5,325 nt of DNA from Desulfobacterales bacterium. GTDB taxonomy: Bacteria; Desulfobacterota; Desulfobacteria; Desulfobacterales; JAUCGF01. Within the stretch, counting starts at the first letter, position 1; each line of letters begins with the position of its first letter. Positions 1 to 5,325 of this stretch are shown here, one piece after another. The stretch spans positions 1-5,325 of the forward strand of contig JAOZRC010000418.1 of assembly GCA_029940345.1 (NCBI GenBank). Direction: 5' to 3'. A model generated the notes under the pieces. It saw nothing but the letters and a program-made list of their open reading frames with translations. It was not told the DNA's origin and searched no databases. The position numbers were made by a program, and so were the translations under genes.

Positions 1-870
1 GATTTCCACCAGATCAGCACCCGTGTGTTTTTGAAAATAGAGGCCATCCGCTTCAGCCAATTTACCGGTTGAAGAAAACGCCAGTCTAAGAGATTCCGAC
101 GGAATGGAGCCTTCTCTTAACACGCGATAATGCATGGGAGCGCCGATAAAAACGGATGCGTTATAATCCGCCAAGGCCGTGCGGATCTCTTCAGGATAGG
201 TGTAAATATCAGCGGCAACACTTGCCGAAGATACCAAAGGAAGCAACACGGCGAACGTAAAGCCATAAAGATGAAACGGCGGTGCGCAAGCGACAATACG
301 GTCATGTGCGGATAGGGCGTATTTTCGGGATAGATAAAACGCTTCGGCAAAAAGATTCCGAGGCGTTTTCGACCAGATTTTCGGTTTGCCTGTTGAACCG
401 CCTGTAAAAAAATGACAAAAGTCAGCATCCGGCAGAATGGCCAGCGTTGTTGGGATAGCGGTATGCTTTTGCGGTTGGGGAAAAAGGGACAATACGCCTT
501 GCGGCAGTTTTATCGGACGATCAACAATTGCCGTTGAGGCCTTTATTTGATCTTGATTCAGTCGGGTGAACACCTCTTTAAGCGCTTGTTCGGAATACGC
601 ATACGGCAGCACCAGTGTAAAACCATAACTCAGCGAAGCTAATAAAGCAGCCGCAATGATCCCCTTGTCCTCAGCGCATAAGCAAACCGCCGACTTTTGC
701 GGAGAGATGACCGCACCAATGCCGGCGGCCAGTGCATAGATATCCTCATACGTGTAGCCGTTTATTATAAATTCTTGTTCAGGTTGGGCCAATTCACGTG
801 TTTGGGGGCCAGCAAGGATCATTTCGAGTTTCTCGGAAAAACTGGCGGAATGGCTACTGAGCGGCTTCAT
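1..870 (-). CDS. AMP-binding adenylate-forming ligase (acyl-CoA/acyl-ACP synthetase-like), C-terminus cut by window edge
   Basis: This frame is open from an ATG at 870 to the window edge, giving 290 codons with no stop, so the gene is partial. It belongs to the ANL superfamily, which activates a carboxylate with ATP to an acyl-adenylate and usually passes it to CoA or a carrier protein. The phosphate-binding A3 loop FFTGGSTGKPK is at residues 154-164, followed by K168-T169. The family segment PPFHLYG is at 197-203 and FSSTGKL, leading towards the A5 region, is at 265-271. The usual TSGSTG is TGGSTG here. The C-terminal subdomain and its catalytic lysine lie outside the window. The start overlaps the ahbB stop as ATGA (867-870), implying translational coupling. 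The HLYG segment and spacing remind me of ligases in aryl-polyene-type lipid clusters, but that is recall only. Substrate unknown. The superfamily assignment is firm; the exact role is not. Confidence 0.88.
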   Translation of the reverse strand, partial: MKPLSSHSASFSEKLEMILAGPQTRELAQPEQEFIINGYTYEDIYALAAGIGAVISPQKSAVCLCAEDKGIIAAALLASLSYGFTLVLPYAYSEQALKEVFTRLNQDQIKASTAIVDRPIKLPQGVLSLFPQPQKHTAIPTTLAILPDADFCHFFTGGSTGKPKIWSKTPRNLFAEAFYLSRKYALSAHDRIVACAPPFHLYGFTFAVLLPLVSSASVAADIYTYPEEIRTALADYNASVFIGAPMHYRVLREGSIPSESLRLAFSSTGKLAEADGLYFQKHTGADLVEI

Positions 871-1343
871 TCTTCTGAAGAAAAATAGCGCATGGAAGTT
901 TTCTTCAATTCTTGATGGCTGAAAAGAAGCGTATAGGTTTCCTCACCGGTTTGTTCAGATAATTTTTGTGCAATGGCGTAACATGAGGGCTTATCCTTGG
1001 CATGGATCATGGTGTAAAGATTATAGGGCCAATCATTTTGAGGATTTCGGCGGTAACAATGGGAAACATGCCTGCAGGAGGCCATAATATCTCCGACTTC
1101 ATTGATGCGCGCTTCATCCACTTGCCAGGCGGTCATCGCATTGGCTTCAAAGCCTGTTTTTTGATGCCGAATGGTCGCACCGAAGCGTCGGACTACGCCT
1201 CGATCCACCAGATTCTGCATTGTTTTTAACAAAATTTCTTCGGGAATCCCGGCGTTAGCAGCCATTTCATAATAGGGACGTTCGGTAATGGGAATATCGT
1301 CCTGGATGGAAGCCAGTACTTTTTTTTCCAGTTCGGTCAGCAT
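867..1343 (-). CDS. ahbB: Siroheme decarboxylase subunit, AhbB-like (Lrp/AsnC fold)
   Basis: The product has 158 residues. AhbA and AhbB together decarboxylate siroheme to 12,18-didecarboxysiroheme in the alternative heme pathway of sulfate reducers and archaea; related NirD/L/G/H proteins serve heme d1 synthesis. An N-terminal winged-helix part (about 1-52) precedes an AsnC-type ligand domain (about 57-150). Family hallmarks visible are RRFGA at 52-56, H60 in IRHQKTGF, SHCYRR at 94-99, WPYNLYTMIH at 105-114, and KTSMRYF near the C-terminus. These aromatic and basic segments separate it from DNA-binding Lrp/AsnC regulators. The ATG at 1343 has a modest AAGAGA Shine-Dalgarno. The gene follows mtnA by 93 bp and overlaps the AMP ligase by 4 bp. 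No second subunit gene is in the window, so AhbA, if present, is encoded elsewhere. The family is confident; B rather than A subunit is less certain. Confidence 0.87.
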   Translation of the reverse strand: MLTELEKKVLASIQDDIPITERPYYEMAANAGIPEEILLKTMQNLVDRGVVRRFGATIRHQKTGFEANAMTAWQVDEARINEVGDIMASCRHVSHCYRRNPQNDWPYNLYTMIHAKDKPSCYAIAQKLSEQTGEETYTLLFSHQELKKTSMRYFSSEE

Positions 1344-1360
1344 AAATGTCTCTTAGCAAG

Positions 1361-1449
1361 TCTCAAATAAATCTCAAATCTCAAACCGAACGGTATTGGT
1401 GATTTGATTGGTATTTGGAAATTGTGATTTATTTGTCATTTGTTATTTT
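1361..1449. repeat. AT-rich spacer with short repeated motifs between mtnA and ahbB
   Basis: On the plus strand TCTCAAA occurs at 1361, 1372 and 1379, and ATTTG at 1402, 1413, 1431 and 1438, with a degenerate ATTTTTG at 1445. Several spacings are 7 or 11 bases, so the spacer looks like a degenerate heptamer-phased low-complexity repeat. It covers the mtnA-ahbB gap and the last few codons of mtnA. No hairpin with a T-run was seen, so there is no sign of an intrinsic terminator. Function unknown; it may be simple sequence drift. Confidence 0.4.
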
Positions 1450-2542
1450 TGAATTTAGCCAAAATCGCTTGGGCATTGGCACCGCAGACGCCTCTTTCGG
1501 TAATGAACCCGGTCACCAGCCGGGCCGGTGTAACATCAAAGGCGAAATTGGCGGCAGGGCTGTCGGAAGGCGGCACCAAAACACTTTGGGTCACACCTTG
1601 ATTTAATCCCCAGACATAACGCACTTCGTCTGGATCACGCTCCTCAATAGGTATCTCTTGCAGCCCATTTTGAAGTTTCCAATCGAAGGTGCTTGACGGC
1701 AAAGCGACGTAAAAAGGTATGTTATTATCCTTGGCGGCCAATGCTTTAAGATAGGTGCCGATTTTATTGGCCACATCGCCGGTATAAGTGGTTCGATCCG
1801 TTCCCACGATAACCATATCCACCATGCCATGCTGCATCAGGTGGCCGCCGGCGTTGTCAGTGATTACCGTATGTTTAACACCGTATTGCCCCAGTTCCCA
1901 AGCGGTGAGGCGCGAACCCTGATTGAGCGGACGGGTTTCATCAACCCAAACATGAATGTCAATGCCGTCATCGAATGCGGCGTAAATGGGGGCCGTGGCG
2001 GTGCCATATTCAATGCACGCAAGCCATCCGGCGTTACAATGCGTTAGAATGTTAACGGTTTGCCCCTCTTTTTTCCGGCTGATCGCATGAATCAGAGGCA
2101 GCCCATGTTCACCGATGCGCCGACAATTTTCAGCTTCCGAGGCGGCAATCGAATTAGCGGCCTTGCGGACAGATTTGATCAGTTGTGGTTGAATTTTATC
2201 ATTCACCTTATAAAATGGTCTGACATTGGCTATTATTTTATCAACTGCCCAGGAAAGATTCACGGCCGTGGGGCGCGCACCTTTGATTCGGACACACTCC
2301 ATCTCCAAATCGGCAATTAAGGATGAATTCAAAACGGCCAGGTAAACGCCCCAAGCGGCGGTAACGCCAATCAGCGGGGCGCCGCGCACATACATCTCCT
2401 TAATGGCATGAATTACCTCATCAACTGTTTTCAAATCGGCTATGATAAAATCATGGGGCAAGCGTCGCTGGTCGATCACCTTTACCGTTTTCAAATCTTT
2501 ATCAAGCCATACAGGAAGCATTGTCTGACCATCAGTTTGCAT
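1436..2542 (-). CDS. mtnA: S-methyl-5-thioribose-1-phosphate isomerase family protein (MtnA)
   Basis: MtnA isomerises methylthioribose-1-phosphate to methylthioribulose-1-phosphate in the methionine salvage pathway; relatives act on 5-deoxyribose-1-phosphate or ribose-1,5-bisphosphate. With the ATG at 2542 the protein has 368 residues, near the usual family length. Signatures are YVRGAPLIG near 51-59, the catalytic cysteine in THCNAG (Cys169), ETRPLNQGSRLTAWEL (202-217), DNAGGHLMQHG (229-239), the catalytic aspartate in VGTDR (Asp249), GDVANKIGTY (255-264) and FDVTPARLVTGFITERG near the end. VGTDR replaces the more common VGADR. The open frame extends three codons upstream to a GTG at 2551, but that GTG lies inside AAGGTGA, the evident ribosome binding site, so the ATG is preferred. 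No other methionine-salvage gene (mtnK, mtnP, mtnB) is nearby, so the substrate cannot be set from context. Confidence 0.93.
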   Translation of the reverse strand: MQTDGQTMLPVWLDKDLKTVKVIDQRRLPHDFIIADLKTVDEVIHAIKEMYVRGAPLIGVTAAWGVYLAVLNSSLIADLEMECVRIKGARPTAVNLSWAVDKIIANVRPFYKVNDKIQPQLIKSVRKAANSIAASEAENCRRIGEHGLPLIHAISRKKEGQTVNILTHCNAGWLACIEYGTATAPIYAAFDDGIDIHVWVDETRPLNQGSRLTAWELGQYGVKHTVITDNAGGHLMQHGMVDMVIVGTDRTTYTGDVANKIGTYLKALAAKDNNIPFYVALPSSTFDWKLQNGLQEIPIEERDPDEVRYVWGLNQGVTQSVLVPPSDSPAANFAFDVTPARLVTGFITERGVCGANAQAILAKFKNNK

Positions 2543-2547
2543 TGAAT

Positions 2548-2554
2548 TCACCTT
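2548..2554 (-). promoter_or_regulatory. Ribosome binding site that sets the mtnA start
   Basis: On the minus strand AAGGTGA lies 5 bases before the ATG at 2542. The alternative GTG start at 2551-2549 is part of this motif and has no Shine-Dalgarno of its own, so the ATG is the better start. Confidence 0.7.
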
Positions 2555-2591
2555 ATAATTAAAGTACGTTATACTTCAGATTGCGCAAAAA

Positions 2592-2619
2592 ATATTATCC
2601 AACGCACTCTATATCGCAA
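2592..2619 (-). promoter_or_regulatory. Candidate sigma70-type promoter for mtnA
   Basis: On the minus strand TTGCGA (2619-2614) and TAATAT (2597-2592) are separated by 16 bases; each matches 4 of 6 consensus positions. Transcription would begin near 2585, leaving a leader of roughly 40 bases that contains the AAGGTGA ribosome site. The region is AT-rich, so chance matches are possible. Confidence 0.3.
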
Positions 2620-2772
2620 AATCAGAGGCCTGGCAAATGAAGAATGCAAAATTATTAACTTATTTGGCGTCACAAGACAAGTGTGAAAGTTTATAAGTAA
2701 GTTATTTTATCGCCGATTCTTAATTGCCCGTTTTTTGTATCCTATTTAGAAATTATGGCTAAATGCGAATCC

Positions 2773-2858
2773 GGAGTGCGAAAGTTAAGCGAAGCGGTCT
2801 TTCGCAGAGTTGATTTGTGAAAGACCGTTCCGCTCCGCCCACTTAACGTTCGCACTCC
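2773..2858. repeat. 86-nt imperfect inverted repeat (long hairpin)
   Basis: The outer arms are GGAGTGCGAA (2773-2782) and TTCGCACTCC (2849-2858), exactly complementary. Inside them GTTAAG (2784-2789) pairs with CTTAAC (2842-2847), separated from the outer arms by one mismatch. An inner pair CGGTCTTTC (2795-2803) and GAAAGACCG (2819-2827) closes a 15-base loop. The two sides differ by a small internal bulge. It begins 17 bases past the subtilase stop. No T-run follows on either strand, so it is not a textbook intrinsic terminator. It resembles dispersed palindromic intergenic elements, or could stabilise the 3' end of the peptidase transcript. Confidence 0.75.
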
Positions 2859-2875
2859 ATATCTACCATTGACTT

Positions 2876-4267
2876 TTAATAAGATACCGTATTTTGTTGA
2901 ACCGCTTTTAAAGCCTCTTCATTAGATGCATCCGGGTGGCGTCCCAGGTAAGATGCAATCTGATTAGCGACATAAGCAGTGGATATGGATGTGCCCGCCC
3001 GCATTTCGGCTTCTTCGTATTCAGTTGGAAATATCGCAAACCCTGGCGCCTGTACGTCAACAAACGCGCCATAGTTGGATTGTTGCCAGGTTTTACCATT
3101 GGGAGCAAGTGCGCCAACGCCTGTGACCGACGGATAAGCGGCCGGATACACAAGCTCTCCGGTGGGTTCATTCCCGGCCGCGGCGATGATGATCGTACCT
3201 TTGGAGCGGGTGTAATCAAGTACGTCTTGTAAAAAGGCGCTACGATGTTGCGTTTTCCAGCTCAGGCTTAGGACGCGTGCGCCGTTTTTCAGGGCAAAAT
3301 CAATGCCGCGCATGATATGGGCATTTGATGACCATCCGTTTGCATCAAACAGTTTAATCGGAATAACCGGATTCGTTTGGTCTTCTTCCGTATTGCCGCC
3401 GATCGGATCAATAAGTCCTGAAGCAATCAGGGCCATGCGCGTACCATGGCCGCTGGCATCGGTGATCGGTTTATTCGGATCGGATGCATCCAAGGAGGTT
3501 AAGACAACACTATCCAAACCATAATCCATAGTTAACCCTGAATCCATGATTGCTATGGGCACTCCGCCATCCGGAGTATCAGTTTCGGCCAAACGGATCG
3601 GCGCATTATCAAAACCCGTATAGCGATACAGAGTGGGGGAATGAAAAGCATAGTCCGGTTCCGCATGAGAGCTATCGGAGAAATTTGCAAGACGTTTCAC
3701 CCAACCCAGTGTATCCGAATTTTCCGGCAAGCGGATTTCATATATTCCCGAACCCGGGTGATAGCTGACAATACGCCCGCCAGTTTTGCTCAACTGACTT
3801 TTGAATTTGGCGATATCCGCTCCCGGTTTTAAGCGCACCATAACGGTGTTCTTGATATAAAAAGAGCCATCCTCGGGATTGCGGGCCACGGTCAAATTGG
3901 ACGAACGATTTTGTTGGGTTGGTGCGCCGCGATTAAATATGCGGATTTCAGCGAGTTCGGAGCCAGACGGTGACTCCGTCCCTTTCCAGATCAGAAGATA
4001 GCTAAATGGTTTCAGAAGTGAATCCAGCCCTTTTTGTAAGTCGCGATCGGGGAAAGAAGCGGAAATTTGAGGATTAAACTGTGGATCAACACTGATTTTA
4101 ATGCCCAGTCGCTCTAATTCATGTAAAATATCCTGCAAATGACACTCCTGAGCCTGCAGGGACAGCCGATTGTTTTTAATTTGAATTTGAAAGGTTCCGG
4201 CATACACCCAGGTTGTCATCGTCAGGAATAAAACCATGAATTTTAATAGGCTGTGAATATTTGGCAT
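2876..4267 (-). CDS. Exported subtilisin-family (S8) serine peptidase with N-terminal STN-like domain
   Basis: The product has 463 residues. A Sec-type signal peptide (hydrophobic core about 8-22, likely cleavage after VYA at 23) points to the periplasm or outside. Residues about 33-95 look like an STN domain, the small fold of secretin and TonB-receptor N-termini. Residues about 138-210 resemble the propeptide of fervidolysin-like subtilases, ending in AEPDYAF. The catalytic domain carries Asp242 (IAIMDSGL), His274 (GHGTRMA), oxyanion Asn366 (AAAGNE) and Ser427 (GTSISTA), so it should be active. GHGTR replaces the common GHGTH, and GTSIST the common GTSMAT. No C-terminal anchor or sorting domain follows. 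The ATG at 4267 has no clear Shine-Dalgarno; it is chosen because it gives a full signal peptide. It lies 100 bases after the caspase gene, directly behind a hairpin. Target unknown. Confidence 0.92.
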   Translation of the reverse strand: MPNIHSLLKFMVLFLTMTTWVYAGTFQIQIKNNRLSLQAQECHLQDILHELERLGIKISVDPQFNPQISASFPDRDLQKGLDSLLKPFSYLLIWKGTESPSGSELAEIRIFNRGAPTQQNRSSNLTVARNPEDGSFYIKNTVMVRLKPGADIAKFKSQLSKTGGRIVSYHPGSGIYEIRLPENSDTLGWVKRLANFSDSSHAEPDYAFHSPTLYRYTGFDNAPIRLAETDTPDGGVPIAIMDSGLTMDYGLDSVVLTSLDASDPNKPITDASGHGTRMALIASGLIDPIGGNTEEDQTNPVIPIKLFDANGWSSNAHIMRGIDFALKNGARVLSLSWKTQHRSAFLQDVLDYTRSKGTIIIAAAGNEPTGELVYPAAYPSVTGVGALAPNGKTWQQSNYGAFVDVQAPGFAIFPTEYEEAEMRAGTSISTAYVANQIASYLGRHPDASNEEALKAVQQNTVSY

Positions 4268-4280
4268 GATAAGGACCGTA

Positions 4281-4334
4281 GATTAAAAATCCGCATCTCC
4301 CTATATGATCAGGAGATATGATCAGGAGATGCGG
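4281..4334 (-). terminator. Hairpin with T-run between the two peptidase genes (terminator or attenuator)
   Basis: Read on the minus strand, CCGCATCTCC (4334-4325) and GGAGATGCGG (4300-4291) form a perfect 10-bp stem with a 24-base loop, followed at once by ATTTTTAATC (4290-4281). This is intrinsic-terminator architecture, oriented to stop transcripts leaving the caspase gene. It starts 33 bases past the caspase stop and ends 13 bases before the subtilase ATG. The large loop, and a second ATCTCC in it that could pair with the same GGAGAT arm, suggest alternative folds and partial readthrough. Confidence 0.65.
4304..4329. repeat. 13-bp perfect tandem duplication inside the hairpin
   Basis: On the plus strand the 13-base unit TATGATCAGGAGA occurs twice with no gap, at 4304-4316 and 4317-4329; the flanking A at 4303 and T at 4330 also match. 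Each unit contains the palindrome TGATCA. The second copy supplies part of one hairpin arm and the first lies in the loop, so the duplication creates a competing shorter stem. Confidence 0.8.
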
Positions 4335-4367
4335 AACAATAGCGCTACCATTTTGTGGGGTCTTGTT

Positions 4368-5213
4368 TTAAATCTTTCCGAAAAGCGGTCTTGACAAAAG
4401 CTCTTTGCTACCGGTTAATTGAGGGATTTGAGTATATTTACCATCCATTGCTTTTAAAACAGCGGCATGCGTTTCCAGGGCGCTTTTATTGGGTCCAGAC
4501 TCAAGTGCCTTGATAAGATTGGCTGTCAATGCACCCTGATGCCGGCCATCAATCCAGGCGTCCGCACTGGTCTGATCATCCCGGCACCCGGAAAGCAAGA
4601 CGAGTTGCTGATCACTGTGGTGTACGTTTTGAGAAGCGCCCTCGCTACCGGGTTTTTCTAATATTTCATCCCATATTCCTTTTACTCCTAATTTTTTTAT
4701 CTTCAACTGGCGGCCCTGGCTACGTACCCGAATATCAAACGGGGGCTCTATGCGCCGAGGCGTGCTGGAAATATCCCTGTTCATGGTTCCCGAATGGCAG
4801 CAATCCGAAATAAAGGTAAAGTCAACCCCTTTGCGAATACGTCTGAATTCAACTGCCAGGATATCATCCGTTAAGGGATCATCCCAGTTCATGTCCGCCG
4901 GACAAAGAAGTTCATCTTCAAAATCGTTCACTTCATCCCTATTTCGATCCGCAATTTGGGAGCCGTGCCCACTAAAATGAAAAACCAGTTGATCACCAGG
5001 CGCACCTGATTTGACAAGCCAGTTTAAACGATCCAAAATGCCTTGTCTGCTGGCACGTTCATCATTGATCACCCGGATATTGTTCGGATCAAACTTATAG
5101 ACCGTTGTAAGCATACGATACATACTTTCCGTATCATTGACGCAACCTCTCAAACTGGAAAATTGAGGTGGATAAGTGTTGACTCCAATCAGTAAAGCGT
5201 ACTTGTTTGACAT
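4368..5213 (-). CDS. Caspase-family (C14, metacaspase-type) cysteine peptidase
   Basis: The product has 281 residues with no signal peptide or membrane segment, so it is probably cytoplasmic. It opens with KYALLIGVNTYP (4-15), typical of prokaryotic caspase homologues, and NDTE (26-29). The catalytic dyad is His83 in FHFSGHGS (78-85) and Cys139 in SDCCHSG (136-142). An acidic stretch at 93-117 (DEVNDFEDELLCPAD, then DD and DD) matches the calcium-site region of type I metacaspases. After a linker (about 145-200) containing Arg153-Arg154 and Lys-rich sites, a p10-like part follows with LLSGCRDDQTSADAW (206-220) and GALTANLIKALE (227-238). Metacaspases cleave after Arg or Lys and often self-process in such linkers. 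No effector or sensor domain is fused. The ATG at 5213 follows AAGGAGGT. The substrate is unknown; the downstream subtilase is a possible partner. Confidence 0.94.
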   Translation of the reverse strand: MSNKYALLIGVNTYPPQFSSLRGCVNDTESMYRMLTTVYKFDPNNIRVINDERASRQGILDRLNWLVKSGAPGDQLVFHFSGHGSQIADRNRDEVNDFEDELLCPADMNWDDPLTDDILAVEFRRIRKGVDFTFISDCCHSGTMNRDISSTPRRIEPPFDIRVRSQGRQLKIKKLGVKGIWDEILEKPGSEGASQNVHHSDQQLVLLSGCRDDQTSADAWIDGRHQGALTANLIKALESGPNKSALETHAAVLKAMDGKYTQIPQLTGSKELLSRPLFGKI

Positions 5214-5217
5214 ACTT

Positions 5218-5225
5218 ACCTCCTT
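5218..5225 (-). promoter_or_regulatory. Strong ribosome binding site for the caspase gene
   Basis: On the minus strand AAGGAGGT lies 4 bases before the ATG at 5213. It is the strongest Shine-Dalgarno in the window and contrasts with the subtilase downstream, which has none that I can see. Confidence 0.8.
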
Positions 5226-5287
5226 TATTATAATGCGTTGTTTGAATAAAAAGAATTATGCCGAAGATGAACTCGTTGCCGCTACTT

Positions 5288-5316
5288 TTTATAGTGCTTT
5301 TTTACTGATGTGTTGA
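5288..5316 (-). promoter_or_regulatory. Candidate promoter upstream of the caspase gene
   Basis: On the minus strand TCAACA (5316-5311, 4 of 6 to consensus) is separated by 17 bases from TATAAA (5293-5288, 5 of 6). Transcription would begin near 5281 and leave a leader of about 67 bases that keeps the ribosome site intact. The rest of the 112 bases upstream of the caspase gene shows no gene or strong structure. AT-richness makes this tentative. Confidence 0.3.
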
Positions 5317-5325
5317 TGGTTTTAG

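Larger units (their letters stand above)
2543..2875. other. Gene-free interval between the subtilase and mtnA
   Basis: No coding frame of convincing length or family character was found in these 333 bases on either strand. The stretch holds the mtnA ribosome binding site, a candidate mtnA promoter at 2592-2619, and the 86-nt inverted repeat at 2773-2858. The remainder, about 2620-2770, is AT-rich and I see nothing recognisable in it. No SAM riboswitch structure was recognised ahead of mtnA. Confidence 0.6.

Noticed and set aside
117..428. A 103-codon minus-strand frame within the AMP-ligase region
   Set aside because: It is a shifted-frame shadow of the ligase, whose own frame carries the A3 motif and stays open from 870 to the edge.
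867..1343. The AsnC-fold gene as an ordinary Lrp/AsnC transcription regulator
   Set aside because: RRFGA, SHCYRR and WPYNLYTMIH are features of siroheme decarboxylase subunits. An N-terminal winged helix is also normal in that family.
2755..2820. A 21-codon plus-strand frame starting ATG GCT AAA
   Set aside because: It runs across one arm of the inverted repeat, has no ribosome site, and its composition is explained by the palindrome.
2773..2858. The 86-nt inverted repeat as an intrinsic terminator of the subtilase gene
   Set aside because: No T-run follows the stem on either strand. A role in transcript 3'-end stability remains possible, so it is listed as a repeat.
4529..4813. Plus-strand open frames antisense to the caspase gene
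   Set aside because: They have no family character or ribosome site, and lie opposite a clear caspase coding frame.
5227..5232. Perfect TATAAT on the minus strand just upstream of the caspase gene, as a -10 box
   Set aside because: Transcription would begin about 7 bases downstream, inside the AAGGAGGT ribosome site, and the spacing-correct -35 (TTCTTT) matches only 2 of 6. It is probably part of the leader.
5282..5323. Short open frame on the minus strand ending in TAG, possibly the tail of an upstream gene (about 13 Lys-rich residues)
   Set aside because: Too short to tell from chance at the window edge, and it overlaps the candidate promoter.

Overview
The window looks like a chromosomal segment from an anaerobic Gram-negative bacterium, most likely a deltaproteobacterium (Desulfobacterota). 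The main pointer is a siroheme decarboxylase subunit (AhbB type), which belongs to the heme route used by sulfate reducers and archaea. Good Shine-Dalgarno sites, a Sec-type signal peptide and moderate GC fit this. No rRNA, tRNA, CRISPR array, transposase or phage gene was seen.

All five genes lie on the minus strand, so transcription runs from high to low coordinates. The first block, 5213 to 2876, holds a caspase-like (metacaspase-type) cysteine peptidase and then a signal-peptide-bearing subtilisin-family serine peptidase with an STN-like N-terminal domain. A 97-bp spacer between them carries a perfect 10-bp hairpin with a T-run, built around a 13-bp tandem duplication. It ends only 13 bases before the subtilase start codon.

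A 333-bp gene-free stretch (2543-2875) follows. It contains an 86-nt imperfect inverted repeat close to the subtilase stop and a candidate promoter for the next gene.

The second block, 2542 to 1, holds mtnA (methylthioribose-1-phosphate isomerase family), an ahbB-like siroheme decarboxylase subunit, and the first 290 codons of an AMP-binding adenylate-forming ligase that runs off the window edge. ahbB and the ligase overlap by 4 bp (ATGA), so they are probably translationally coupled. mtnA and ahbB are separated by 93 bp of AT-rich, short-repeat sequence with no visible terminator.

The most interesting part is the peptidase pair: two intact proteases of different clans, one apparently cytoplasmic and one apparently exported, joined by an attenuator-like hairpin. 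A shared function is inference. The second block looks like metabolic genes, although the AhbB-ligase coupling is not something I can explain from known pathways.
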